Assembly: GCA_037200885.1 (NCBI GenBank) | Contig: JBBCIN010000003.1 | Coordinates: 310,001 to 374,000 of the forward strand | Direction: 5' to 3' | Length of the DNA: 64,000 bases | DNA from: PMG-095 sp037200885 | GTDB lineage: Bacteria > Myxococcota_A > Polyangia > Polyangiales > Polyangiaceae | Shown here: positions 53,476 to 61,889 of the stretch, in pieces | How the letters are laid out: each line of letters starts with the position of its first letter | How positions within the stretch are numbered: position 1 is the first letter of the stretch | Made by a program: the position numbers and the translations under genes | Notes under the pieces: model-generated | Databases searched by the model: none | What the model was told of the DNA's origin: nothing | Seen by the model: the letters and a program-made list of their open reading frames with translations, nothing else

Positions 53476-54119
53476 ACGCCTTGCCCGCCAATCTGCCGCT
53501 TCAGGCCAATCAACGTGAAAAGCTCCATCCGCGCGGCCGCGTCGTTCAAGAAAATACCGTGCAGCTTGCTGGTCGTGGTCCACGAACCGGGCTTTTTGAC
53601 GCCGCGATAGCACATGCAAAAGTGCTGACACTGCAAGATCACCGCCACGCCTTGCGGGTGCAAGTGTGACTGAATCGCGTCACTGATCTGCTTGGTCAAC
53701 TTTTCCTGAACCTGCAGCCGCTTGGCAAAAACATCCACCACGCGCGCGATCTTGCTCAAGCCCACGACGCGCCCATTCGGAATGTAGGCTACGTGCGCCT
53801 TACCCACGAACGGCACCATGTGATGCTCGCAATGGCTGAACAACTCGATATCACTCACCAAGACGAGCTCGTCGTAGCCCTCCACCTCTTCGAACGTCTT
53901 CGCCAAGTACTCCGCCGGATCCTGCGCGTACCCAGCGAAGTGTTCGGCGTACGCGCGCACGACGCGCGCCGGCGTATCGAGCAATCCCTCACGGGCCGGG
54001 TCTTCACCCAGAAACGCAAGAATGCCGCGCACGTTCTCCTCCGCCGCCGCCACTTGCTCGGGCGCGCGGCGAACCACGGGCTTGTCCAAATCGTCCACGT
54101 CACGTCGTCTTGCACTCAT
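53472..54119 (-). CDS. folE: GTP cyclohydrolase I
   Basis: A 215-residue T-fold enzyme that converts GTP to 7,8-dihydroneopterin triphosphate, first step of folate/queuosine-precursor pathways. Zinc ligands and catalytic loop visible: SHCEHHMVPF, then the GLSKIARVVDVFAKRLQVQE helix and QCQHFCMCYRGV near the end. In place of the usual MRGV, YRGV is present, a common variant. ATG at 54119 chosen: earlier in-frame Met codons precede a Cys/Arg-rich stretch that does not match the family. It overlaps the Ppx-like gene by 4 bp. tgt (queuosine) is in the window but far from it. Confidence 0.92.
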   Translation of the reverse strand: MSARRRDVDDLDKPVVRRAPEQVAAAEENVRGILAFLGEDPAREGLLDTPARVVRAYAEHFAGYAQDPAEYLAKTFEEVEGYDELVLVSDIELFSHCEHHMVPFVGKAHVAYIPNGRVVGLSKIARVVDVFAKRLQVQEKLTKQISDAIQSHLHPQGVAVILQCQHFCMCYRGVKKPGSWTTTSKLHGIFLNDAAARMELFTLIGLKRQIGGQGV

Positions 54120-54424
54120 CGGCCGGAGCATGCGCCAGCACGCGGCACGGCTCAACTAGTCGACTCTCCGCGCGAGTTTACTTGGTTGTTGATGGTCACG
54201 CGCCACGTCGCGCCGTGTCCCAGCCTTCGGCGTCGGGGACGCGGTCGGACCGTGAACGCGCTATCTTGCAATTGGCAACTTCGTCGCGCTCGAAAGGTCG
54301 AGTGAGACACTGGTCGAGTGAGACACTGCACGTGACACTATGCGTCGGGCGAGAGCGCACTGTGGCTCTTCGGCGGGCACGGAGCTGGCCGCTCGCGTGC
54401 CCGTGGAGGCTCTGCGCGTTGGGG
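54120..54424. other. Intergenic region with dispersed repeat R3
   Basis: About 300 bp between the folE start and the ompA-like stop. It carries the R3 repeat (54186-54232) and an AT-richer part near 54290-54340. No gene recognised. The folE promoter should be in 54125-54200. Confidence 0.5.
54186..54232 (+). repeat. Dispersed repeat copy R3
   Basis: GATGGTC at 54191 and GCCTTCGGCG at 54223, start-to-start spacing 32 nt as in the other copies. The intervening CACGCGC...GCGCCGTG can form a hairpin. It lies in the folE/ompA-like intergenic region, opposite in orientation to both genes. Confidence 0.6.
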
Positions 54425-55117
54425 CTATTGTTTCGGCTTCATCTCGAGCACGACGGTGTCGGCTTGCGCGTACGCCATGACACGACGATTCTCGCGCCGG
54501 CCGGCTGCGGTTTCGTTCGTTGCCATGGGATGAGTCTCGCCGTAGGCGGCAGAGCTGAGGCGGCCCGCGCTGACGCCATCGGCGACCAATGCTGCGATCA
54601 CCGCGTCCGCCCGTTCCTTCGACAGCTGTCGGTTGAAATCGGCCGGCCCCGTGTCGTCGGTGTAACCCTCGACGGTGACTTTCACCGACGGGTACTGCTT
54701 CATGAAAGTGCTGACCTTTCGAATCTCGGCGTGCGCGTCGCCTTCGATATCGTGCTTGCCGAAGCCGAATTTCACGTCCAAATAGCTAATGAAGTTCCGT
54801 TCGAGCTTCTTGGGGCAACCCGCCGTATCCACTACCGCGCCGACCGGAGTGCTCGGGCATTGGTCCAAATCGTCACTGACACCATCTCGGTCGGCATCCA
54901 GCGGCGCCACGGCGATGGGCGGCGGAGCGGTTTGGACCAGGGGAACACCATCGCAGCCTGGGATGGCCTTTTCCGGGGTCCAAGTGCCGTTGTGATAACA
55001 CGTGCCCGCGCCGTCGCGCGCGACTTGCCCCGTCGCATTCACCCAATAACCACTCGTGTCCGCCAAAGCGGCAGTCGATAGCGTCAATACGGACAATACA
55101 ATTGCTGATTTCATCAT
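54425..55117 (-). CDS. OmpA-family outer-membrane protein
   Basis: A 230-residue protein with a signal peptide (MKSAIVLSVLTLSTAALA), a small Cys-containing N-terminal region, a thrombospondin type-3 calcium repeat (DADRDGVSDDLDQCP), and a C-terminal OmpA/MotB peptidoglycan-binding domain (VTVEGYTDDTGPADFNRQLSKERADAV, RRENRRVM). It anchors the outer membrane to peptidoglycan without a beta-barrel part. Start Met-Met at 55117/55114. Typical of deltaproteobacterial cell-envelope proteins. Confidence 0.9.
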   Translation of the reverse strand: MMKSAIVLSVLTLSTAALADTSGYWVNATGQVARDGAGTCYHNGTWTPEKAIPGCDGVPLVQTAPPPIAVAPLDADRDGVSDDLDQCPSTPVGAVVDTAGCPKKLERNFISYLDVKFGFGKHDIEGDAHAEIRKVSTFMKQYPSVKVTVEGYTDDTGPADFNRQLSKERADAVIAALVADGVSAGRLSSAAYGETHPMATNETAAGRRENRRVMAYAQADTVVLEMKPKQ

Positions 55118-55284
55118 CGGTCATATCCCTCGGAAGCGCGTCGCAATCGGTGCGAGCTGTAAGCAACGCTGCAAGCGGCATGCCTCGTGCGTGCGCCTCG
55201 AGGCAGGTGAGACGGTTATGTAGGCTGAGCCCGAACTAGCGCTGGCTTCGGCGACCAGCCCCGAGTACGCATCGCCCCCATCCA

Positions 55285-56205
55285 ATGCACTGGGCCTTGC
55301 TCAGCCTTACTTCAGCGCTGTTTCTCGGCTTTTACGACATCTGTCAAAAGCACGCTCTGCGCAACAACTCGGTCGTTCCGGTCCTGTTCGTCAGCACGGG
55401 CACCTGCGCCACCGTTTGGTCCGCGCTGTTGCTCGTCCAACGCCTCGCTCCGGGCGCGCTACCGATAAGCCTGATCGTTCCAGAGTTGCCCTGGTTGGGT
55501 CACGCGGAGTTGCTCTTGAAAGCGGCAATCGTCGCGGCGTCCTGGCTTTGCACGTACCTCGCCGTCAAGCATCTGCCCATCTCGCTGGCCGCGCCGATTC
55601 GCGCCACGAGCCCACTGTGGACGCTCGCGGCCGCAATCATCCTGCTCGGCGAGCGCCCATCGCTGCTGCAGCTGCTCGGGATCTCGACCACGTTGCTTTC
55701 CTTCCTCGGCCTGTCGCTGGTCGGGCGGCTCGAGGGCGTGCATTTCCACCGCGACCGCTGGGTGGGATACATGATCTTGGGCACACTGTTCGGCGCGGCC
55801 AGCGGTCTGTACGACAAGCTACTCTTGGGCAAGCTCGCACTCGCGCCAGCCACGGTGCAGGCTTGGTTCTCGATCTACCTACTGGCGTTGTTCGCTCCGC
55901 TAGCCAGCCTTTGGTGGCTCGCCCGCGCACGCACCCGCGAGAGACGCCACGGCCCGGAGGAGCGCTTTCAATTTCGCTTCAGCATGCTGCTCTTGGCGTT
56001 GTGCTTGCTTTGCGCTGATTTTGCCTACTTTTATGCGCTGCGCGAAAAGGCGGGTTTGATCTCGCTCGTCGCCAGTCTTCGCCGCGGCAGTACCTTGATC
56101 GCCTTCGCCGCGGGAGTGTTCTTGTTCAAGGAGGCCAACGGCTGGAAGAAGCTGCCCGCCGTACTCGGCATCTTACTCGGAATCGCGCTCACGATTCTGG
56201 GATGA
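55285..56205 (+). CDS. EamA/DMT-superfamily transporter
   Basis: A 306-residue protein with about ten hydrophobic helices in two EamA halves (FYDICQKHALRNNSVVP; LPISLAAPIRATSPLWTLAAAIILLGERP; LISLVASLRRGSTLIAFAAGVFLFKEAN). It is an inner-membrane carrier that may export or import small metabolites; substrate not predictable. ATG start. The 3' end overlaps that of the convergent cytochrome b561-like gene by 33 bp, so the two transcripts run into each other. Confidence 0.85.
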   Translation: MHWALLSLTSALFLGFYDICQKHALRNNSVVPVLFVSTGTCATVWSALLLVQRLAPGALPISLIVPELPWLGHAELLLKAAIVAASWLCTYLAVKHLPISLAAPIRATSPLWTLAAAIILLGERPSLLQLLGISTTLLSFLGLSLVGRLEGVHFHRDRWVGYMILGTLFGAASGLYDKLLLGKLALAPATVQAWFSIYLLALFAPLASLWWLARARTRERRHGPEERFQFRFSMLLLALCLLCADFAYFYALREKAGLISLVASLRRGSTLIAFAAGVFLFKEANGWKKLPAVLGILLGIALTILG

Positions 56206-56763
56206 ATCGAACTTGTCGTCCGCTCCGCGCGAGCGCGCGGACCAGGGGAGCATTCGGCCGAGCAGTCCATCACGCAGTACCAAGGTATGAAACAGCACCG
56301 CGCTGAGGTGTGCCATGAACGTAAAGAAGAGCAGATAAGCGAGTACGGTATGCGAGCGACGAAGCAGCGTGTAGAGGGCCACGTTGTGCGGCAAGATCGG
56401 AGGCAGTACGATCGGTCCGAGCCGGACCGGGAAGCGCGCGGCGGAGAGCATCCCCCACCCGACCAGCGGAAGCAGGAACATGAGCCCGTACAGGAGGCGC
56501 TCGGAAGCCGTCGCGATCAGGCGCTCTGTCGCCGACATCGTGGCCAGAAACGGCGGCAGTGGCTGCAACTGACGGTTCACCAGGCGTATCACCGCGAGCA
56601 CCAGAATCAGTATGCCCAGCGGTCGATGAATCGCGACCAGCAGCTGGTAATGGTCCAGTGAAGTGACCATGCTCACGCCGATCGACAACATGCAGAGCAA
56701 GGCGACGGCCATTAGCCAGTGGAGCACGCGAGAAGACCAAGCAAATTGTGAAACTGGCTTCAT
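56173..56763 (-). CDS. Cytochrome b561-type membrane protein
   Basis: A 196-residue di-haem membrane protein with four hydrophobic helices and the expected His pairs: VLHWLMAV, AIHRPLGIL, RRSHTVLAYLL and MAHLSAVLFHTLVL. It transfers electrons between quinones and periplasmic partners. It starts 7 bp after the catalase-like gene, so the two are one operon, fitting a model in which it supplies electrons to, or acts with, the peroxidase-like partner. C-terminus is short and polar; 3' overlap with the EamA gene. Confidence 0.85.
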   Translation of the reverse strand: MKPVSQFAWSSRVLHWLMAVALLCMLSIGVSMVTSLDHYQLLVAIHRPLGILILVLAVIRLVNRQLQPLPPFLATMSATERLIATASERLLYGLMFLLPLVGWGMLSAARFPVRLGPIVLPPILPHNVALYTLLRRSHTVLAYLLFFTFMAHLSAVLFHTLVLRDGLLGRMLPWSARSRGADDKFDSSQNRERDSE

Positions 56764-56770
56764 GGCTCGC

Positions 56771-57841
56771 TCACTTTTCGCCGGCCGGTGTAGTGACGGC
56801 GCTCGCGGAGACCGGCTCGCTCACACGCCGCGTGAAGGACTGGGAGTAAGCAGCCGATCGCGCGCTGAGCAGGGGATCGTCGGACCCTGCAATTCCGTTC
56901 GGCAGCACGAGCGGATCGAAGTTGATCGTGCGCGCGATGCCGGTCGCCTCGCCTTCGGCGTGATCGATGGTCAGGGTTCCGACATCGACCCGTTCGCGCT
57001 CCTCGGGCCAGGCCAACGTTGCATCGCTGGTGGGGTCGCCCGGTTGCCCGATCAGCAACACCAGACGCCAGCGCAATGGGCCCTGCTTTAGCTGGGCGAT
57101 CAGCGCGTCGAATAGAAAATTCGCAGACGAGGCGGAGCCCGTCGGGGCGGCAGGCAGCGGCGATTGCAGCGGCACCATCGACCAGCGAACCGGCGTGACA
57201 CGACCCTCCGCGTCGCTGAGCTCGAACGCGTTCAAGCCGTTGTAGGTGCTGTCTGCGAAGCCAGAGGTGGGAGCTTGCGCCTTGATGCTGCGAATGGCGC
57301 GGGCCGTTTCGGGATGTTTGGCAAGGAACGCGCTGACGCGTTCCGGGTCGGGCTTCTTGGTCTTCGGGTCTGGCGCCGTCGCGACCAGCTGCTCGTTGAA
57401 GGCTTCGGGCGTGTTGACGACGAAGACGGGGATGTTGTTCATGCCCGTCCGCCATTCTTCACCGTTCGGCAAGGAAAAGCGGAGCGCCATACTGCGAACG
57501 GTCGCCGCGTTGTCGCCGGCGTAGGGCATGCCGCCGGCCAGCGCGAAGCGCCCTACGACATCGACCCGACCCGGTCGAAAAACGGTGGCCTTCGAGAATC
57601 GCTGTCCGGCGCCGTTCGCCTCGAAGTAGCCACTAATGCTCACGCCCTTGGCGTGGTTGCGACGAAACCCCGGGTGGGGACCGTTGAGCCGTTCGAAGGT
57701 ATCGATCAGCCTCCCGGGAGTGAGGCGCTGCGGGGACAGCCAGCCGGCGAGATACAGAAATCCTGCTCCCACCGTCAGTACGATCGTGGCGACCAGCGCT
57801 AAGCGCGCCCCACGGCCGAATCGCGTGTGCCCAGTCGCCAT
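56771..57841 (-). CDS. Catalase-related peroxidase, membrane-anchored (SrpA-like)
   Basis: A 356-residue protein with one N-terminal transmembrane segment (LALVATIVLTVGAGFLYLAG) and a reduced catalase fold: distal His in RRNHAKGVSISG, FALAGGMPYAGDNAATVRSMALRF and NNIPVFVVNTPEAF. These match small catalase-like (SrpA/YfiH-unrelated) haem peroxidases that lack NADPH and tetramer parts of full catalases. Likely periplasmic haem peroxidase using hydrogen peroxide or organic peroxides. The proximal Tyr ligand cannot be placed with certainty. Operon with cytochrome b561; divergent from the DisA_N-type gene. Confidence 0.8.
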   Translation of the reverse strand: MATGHTRFGRGARLALVATIVLTVGAGFLYLAGWLSPQRLTPGRLIDTFERLNGPHPGFRRNHAKGVSISGYFEANGAGQRFSKATVFRPGRVDVVGRFALAGGMPYAGDNAATVRSMALRFSLPNGEEWRTGMNNIPVFVVNTPEAFNEQLVATAPDPKTKKPDPERVSAFLAKHPETARAIRSIKAQAPTSGFADSTYNGLNAFELSDAEGRVTPVRWSMVPLQSPLPAAPTGSASSANFLFDALIAQLKQGPLRWRLVLLIGQPGDPTSDATLAWPEERERVDVGTLTIDHAEGEATGIARTINFDPLVLPNGIAGSDDPLLSARSAAYSQSFTRRVSEPVSASAVTTPAGEK

Positions 57842-57912
57842 CCCGTTCACCTCGAGCGGAGAATGCAGACCAAAGCAGTCGCGCGCAAGCGCTCTCCTGG
57901 CATACTGCGGCG

Positions 57913-59175
57913 ATGCACCGGCCCAGCGCGTACCCGCCCGACCTTGCTCGCTACGTCGAGGCGCACTGGCCCGCGGCGACACCCTTGACGCTGCCACACG
58001 CTGTGCTCGATGACGCGCTGTCCGCCGCGTTTCAAGCATCATTGATGGCGGAGGAGGCTCGCTCGACGCGCTTCCGCTTGCTGCTCACTGGATTCGAGCA
58101 ATTGCCCGACGCTGGGGTGCCCAATGAGGGCGTACTTCGGCTCAGGTTCGACCGCACCCGGCCGCTGAATGCCGACGAATTGCGCCGCCTGGCGCCGGCA
58201 GCGCCGTTCGAGACCGCGTTGATCGGCGCTCACGTCGAGCAAGGCAAGCTGCGCATTTGGGGGGTGGCTCATTCCGGTCCCGCGTGGCTCGCGCCCACCT
58301 GGGGCGGCCGCAGTGTCGTGCCGAACTGGACGTACGATCCTATCATCCACGTAACCGCTCCGGGGCAGCTCGCGATCCGTTGTGCCGGTCAGCTGATCGG
58401 CGCCCTCGAGCGAGGGCTCTTGGTGGATGCCGCGCTGGACGTGTTCGATTCGAACTGGCTGCCCGCCATGTTCGCCCGCGAGCGCCAAGTGATTCAGGAG
58501 GAGCACGCTGCGCTGCAGACACGAGTGGCCTCGCCGACCTCCGTCGAGCATTCACTGATCGGAAAAGTAGGGCAACAGATGCTTCGGCGGGCGATTCAGC
58601 TCGTCCGAGGCGCGCGCCACGGAGGTTTGATCCTGATCGTCGACACCCGCGGCCCCGCGGAAGCCAAGCCGCTCAGCGGGCTGCGACTGAAATATTCGTT
58701 CGCTCAAGACGAGCCCTCGCGTCGCTATCGGACGCTCCTATTTCAGATCCTCGAAGCCGTCGCCGCCACCACTTCGAAGGATTCCGTGGGCTGGTTGGAC
58801 TTTGCCTCGAACCACAGCGCGCGCTTCGAAGAGCTCGAGCAAGCGGTGTTCGAACAGAGCCGCGTGCTGGCCAACCTCACCGCCATCGACGGCGCGCTCG
58901 TCCTCGACAAGCGCTTTAGTGTCCTCGGATTTGGCGCCGAAGTGTCCGCTGAGCTCCCGACCCCGGGTCGAGTCTGGCGCGCAATCGACACCGAGGGGCA
59001 AGTCCGCCAGCCGGAAGACATCGAGAATGTCGGCACGCGCCACCGCGCCGCCTATCGCTTCGTCAACGATCACCCGGAGGGTCTGGCCGTGGTGATCTCC
59101 CAAGACGGCGGCGTGTCCTTCGTGGCCAACCGCGAGCGACAGGTGGTCTTCTGGGAGCAATCGGTGAGTCCGTAA
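57913..59175 (+). CDS. DisA_N-type protein with N-terminal sensor-like domain (possible diadenylate cyclase)
   Basis: A 420-residue protein. The C-terminal 100 residues have the diadenylate-cyclase core: DGA at 326-328 (AIDGALVLDKRFSVLG) and RHR at 376-378 (GTRHRAAYRF), then LAVVISQDGGVSF, the DisA/DAC signatures. The N-terminal half is a sensor-like domain (SVVPNWTYDPIIHVTAPGQLAIRC) resembling the probable sensor named DACNV. If active it makes c-di-AMP from two ATP. It starts 71 bp from the divergent catalase-like operon, which suggests joint control by envelope or peroxide stress. No c-di-AMP phosphodiesterase is near. Family call from motifs; activity not shown. Confidence 0.75.
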   Translation: MHRPSAYPPDLARYVEAHWPAATPLTLPHAVLDDALSAAFQASLMAEEARSTRFRLLLTGFEQLPDAGVPNEGVLRLRFDRTRPLNADELRRLAPAAPFETALIGAHVEQGKLRIWGVAHSGPAWLAPTWGGRSVVPNWTYDPIIHVTAPGQLAIRCAGQLIGALERGLLVDAALDVFDSNWLPAMFARERQVIQEEHAALQTRVASPTSVEHSLIGKVGQQMLRRAIQLVRGARHGGLILIVDTRGPAEAKPLSGLRLKYSFAQDEPSRRYRTLLFQILEAVAATTSKDSVGWLDFASNHSARFEELEQAVFEQSRVLANLTAIDGALVLDKRFSVLGFGAEVSAELPTPGRVWRAIDTEGQVRQPEDIENVGTRHRAAYRFVNDHPEGLAVVISQDGGVSFVANRERQVVFWEQSVSP

Positions 59176-59195
59176 TGCCGCGCAAGCGCGCTCGC

Positions 59196-60815
59196 TCAGT
59201 CCGCGATCCGAGTGATCAGCAGCGGGCTTGCGGTGTCTCGCGCTCTCGGCGCGCTCGATGCAGTCGCGCCGCCCGAATGTAACTGATGGCGATGGCCCGC
59301 CCACCACTCCGCGGCCCGAGCGTTGGTCCAAAGGCCCGCCGCGGAGCAAGCCCGAAGGCGCTCGAGCAGCACGTGCGCAGTGGCAGGGCGATCCTCGCGT
59401 CGCTTGGCGAGACACGCGAGCAGCAGCGACTCGAAGTCTGCGCTCACGGGCGCATCGAGCCGAACGGATGGGGACTCCGGCGTCGTGTGCAGATGATGAG
59501 CGCACACTTCGACGATCGAGCTCCCACTGAAAACGTGAGTACCCGTCAAAAGCCAGTACCCGACGGCGCCGAGCGCATATAGATCCGCCCGCGCGTCCAC
59601 GCTCTCCGGCGCGATGAGCGTCTCCGGAGCGAGATAGAGCGGTGTACCCGTGATCGTGTTGGCCATGGTGAGCGCGACCTCGGACTCTGCTCCGACGGGC
59701 GACCTAGAACCCACGTCTTTCACCAAGCCAAAGTCGACGACCTTGACCAAATCCGAAATGCCTCCGCGATCGACGACCAGGATGTTGCCGGGTTTGACGT
59801 CGCGATGAATGAGCCCCGCGTCATGCGCCTCGGCGAGCGATCCCGCCGCCTGCTCGAGTAGGTAAATCACGCGCTCCTCCGGCTGCGGACCGTCGATCTC
59901 GACGACCTCGTCGAGAGACGCTCCCTCTAGCAGCTCCATCGCGTAGTAGAAGGTACCATCTGTCGTGCGCCCGTAATCGAAGACGGTCACCGTGTTCGGA
60001 TGAGTGAGCATGGCAGTGCGCCGCACCTCCCGCTCGAAGCGAATCAGCGCCTCCTTCCCAGCTCGATCGGGCAAGAGCAGCTTGACCGCCGTGGGCCTGC
60101 GAAGCATCGCGTGCGAGGCGCGATAGACTACGCCCATCCCGCCTTCGCCGAGCTTCTTCTCGAGCGTGTACTGACCGAGCTTCTGGCTGTCGTGGACCGC
60201 CTTGCGCAGACCGTAAATCGTCTGCGAAAAACTGGCGGCCATCACGACGGCGATCCCCCACCAGACGGTGCTCATCAGCGTCGCCGGGTAGGCCATGTCG
60301 CCCACTTGCATTTTGGGCCAAGTGGCGGCCGGCGGATCGTATAGGGCGGGATCCCAAGCACGGAACGCGACGAAGATGGAGCCGAGCAGTGGCGGCGTCA
60401 TCAGCGCAGCGACCAGCAGCGTGTGCCGCGCGCTGGATGGCACGTACACCGCGTACACGAGCAGCACGTCGATCAGCAGGCTTCTGACGATCATGTCGGG
60501 CTCTGCAATCAAGTCCATGACCGGCGCGATCGTCGCGATCGCCGCAGTGCCCACGAAGAGCGCAGAGAGCTCGACGGCTCGGACGAATCGAGGCGACCGC
60601 GGGGCTCCGCGCAGGAGCAGCCACAGGGAAGCGAACGCGACGGTCGCCACGAGCAACGGTGCACTGCTGCGATTGTGCGCCATCCGATGTAGCCAGAGCG
60701 ACGCAGAAAAATTCAGCACGATGTAGCTCAGACCCACCAAAGCCAGCACGCGGCCGAAGCGAGAGAGCCGAGTCTGCCGCAGCTCATGGTTGCCCGAGCC
60801 TTCGGTGGAATCCAT
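59196..60815 (-). CDS. Ser/Thr kinase with polytopic N-terminal membrane domain
   Basis: A 539-residue protein with five to six N-terminal hydrophobic helices (residues about 20-205, e.g. SLLIDVLLVYAVYVPSS), then a Hanks kinase: GEGGMGVVYRA, AVKLL, HRDVKPGNIL, DFGLVKD, APETLIAPES. All catalytic elements are canonical, so it should be active. The membrane part is unlike the PASTA or WD40 sensors of other kinases and probably senses the membrane state. The C-terminal tail is Ala/Ser-rich. ATG at 60815. Convergent with the DisA_N-type gene (20 bp between stops), so a functional link is possible but not shown. Confidence 0.9.
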   Translation of the reverse strand: MDSTEGSGNHELRQTRLSRFGRVLALVGLSYIVLNFSASLWLHRMAHNRSSAPLLVATVAFASLWLLLRGAPRSPRFVRAVELSALFVGTAAIATIAPVMDLIAEPDMIVRSLLIDVLLVYAVYVPSSARHTLLVAALMTPPLLGSIFVAFRAWDPALYDPPAATWPKMQVGDMAYPATLMSTVWWGIAVVMAASFSQTIYGLRKAVHDSQKLGQYTLEKKLGEGGMGVVYRASHAMLRRPTAVKLLLPDRAGKEALIRFEREVRRTAMLTHPNTVTVFDYGRTTDGTFYYAMELLEGASLDEVVEIDGPQPEERVIYLLEQAAGSLAEAHDAGLIHRDVKPGNILVVDRGGISDLVKVVDFGLVKDVGSRSPVGAESEVALTMANTITGTPLYLAPETLIAPESVDARADLYALGAVGYWLLTGTHVFSGSSIVEVCAHHLHTTPESPSVRLDAPVSADFESLLLACLAKRREDRPATAHVLLERLRACSAAGLWTNARAAEWWAGHRHQLHSGGATASSAPRARDTASPLLITRIAD

Positions 60816-60942
60816 TGGACACTATAGTGTCGGCGCCCAAAGCATCAAAAGCACGCTTTTCCGCCGGCCGACAAACGCCGCTTTTCCACTGGGGGCTTCG
60901 CCAATCGCGAGCCCAACCGCGCGCTTTATTTGCCGCCGACGC

Positions 60943-61383
60943 TCAGCGTGTCGCGCCGAGCAAACCGCGCAGCTGAGCTGCGTCGAGCAGCTTGGTCACG
61001 GCCAGCCGTTGCTCCAAGGGCACACTGCCCGCCACTTCGAGCGCCTTCGCGTGAACGAAGAAGGTCTTCCTACGCCAGCTCAGCTGGAACATCCCCGTCA
61101 ACACGCCGCGCTTCATCGCCGCACCGAAACCTTCACCCTCGAGCACGACATGATAAGTCGAGCACAACTGCAAGAGGTCGGGCATCAGCCGTTCCAGCTG
61201 CGCGCGGAATTGCGCGTCTGGTGCCGGAGCGGTCACGGGCACACGAGTGACGTAAACCACCGGATGACCGCAAGTGGCGACCGCGCTTTCCAGCACCACC
61301 TTCACGCGTTCGATGTCCGCAAACTCAGGCTTGCCCCACAGCGCGAAAACCGCACCGGGCGTCGTGATCACTTCGCAGGCCAT
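60943..61383 (-). CDS. Conserved small protein, unknown (STAS/SpoIIAA-like fold possible)
   Basis: A 146-residue protein (MACEVITTPGAVFALWGKPE) with alternating beta-alpha elements: VKVVLESAVATCGHPVVYVT and LCSTYHVVLEGEGFG, RKTFFVHAKALEVAG. The size and pattern resemble SpoIIAA/STAS-like or chemotaxis-related small domains in myxobacteria, but I cannot name the family. It may bind a partner protein or nucleotide. ATG at 61383; the frame is open upstream but becomes Arg/Cys-rich. It is overlapped by a possible small frame at 61368-61505. Confidence 0.55.
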   Translation of the reverse strand: MACEVITTPGAVFALWGKPEFADIERVKVVLESAVATCGHPVVYVTRVPVTAPAPDAQFRAQLERLMPDLLQLCSTYHVVLEGEGFGAAMKRGVLTGMFQLSWRRKTFFVHAKALEVAGSVPLEQRLAVTKLLDAAQLRGLLGATR

Positions 61384-61505
61384 GCGCTCCTTAACAACGG
61401 CCGCACGAACGCAGCTTTGAGACGCCGCTGCACGACGCCATCCATAGACGGCCGAGCGAGCTCGCGCGCCGTGGCAGTGGCGCATGCATACCAGGACTTA
61501 GCCAT
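61368..61505 (-). CDS. Possible 45-residue small protein
   Basis: An ATG at 61505, preceded by GGAAAC and an AT-rich ATTATTATT promoter-like tract, opens a 45-codon frame (MAKSWYACATATARELARPS...). Its stop overlaps the start of the downstream gene by 16 bp, so it could be a leader or coupled gene. Basic, no family. Tentative. Confidence 0.3.
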   Translation of the reverse strand: MAKSWYACATATARELARPSMDGVVQRRLKAAFVRPLLRSAWPAK

Positions 61506-61889
61506 GTTTCCAATAATAATGAAGCTTAGTTTTCCAGGTGATTCGCGCTCGTTTCGAACGCGGCAGCCGCTGCCTTGGCGCGGGATCGAATCGAGACCCA
61601 GGGCTGGCGAGCTCGCGGAAGAACGCGCGCCCGTCGTAGCAGAACGGCGAGGGCAGTCGAGGTACGTAGCCGGCCAGCCGGCATCCGACGAGTCAAGGGA
61701 GGGCCAACGACTCCGATACCGGCAAGCGCGCGCGCTTGCTACGGGTCGAGTGCTGTGAAATCCGCGTGGCGCTCGGCGAGCGCAAGCGCTTGAATGGAAG
61801 ATGTCAGTCTGACGGTCCGCCTTGATTTGCTGCGACTCCGCATCCAATTGCAAGTAAGGTCAGCCGCGTCATGCTTGGGCTGGGGTGCA
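61506..61889. other. Intergenic region upstream of the Cys-rich lipoprotein gene
   Basis: About 380 bp with no supportable gene. An AT-rich tract (61510-61545) in GC-rich DNA may be a promoter for the minus-strand small genes; the plus-strand gene starts at 61890 after a purine-poor leader. Frames here are Arg/Ala-rich on both strands and lack family resemblance. Confidence 0.4.
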
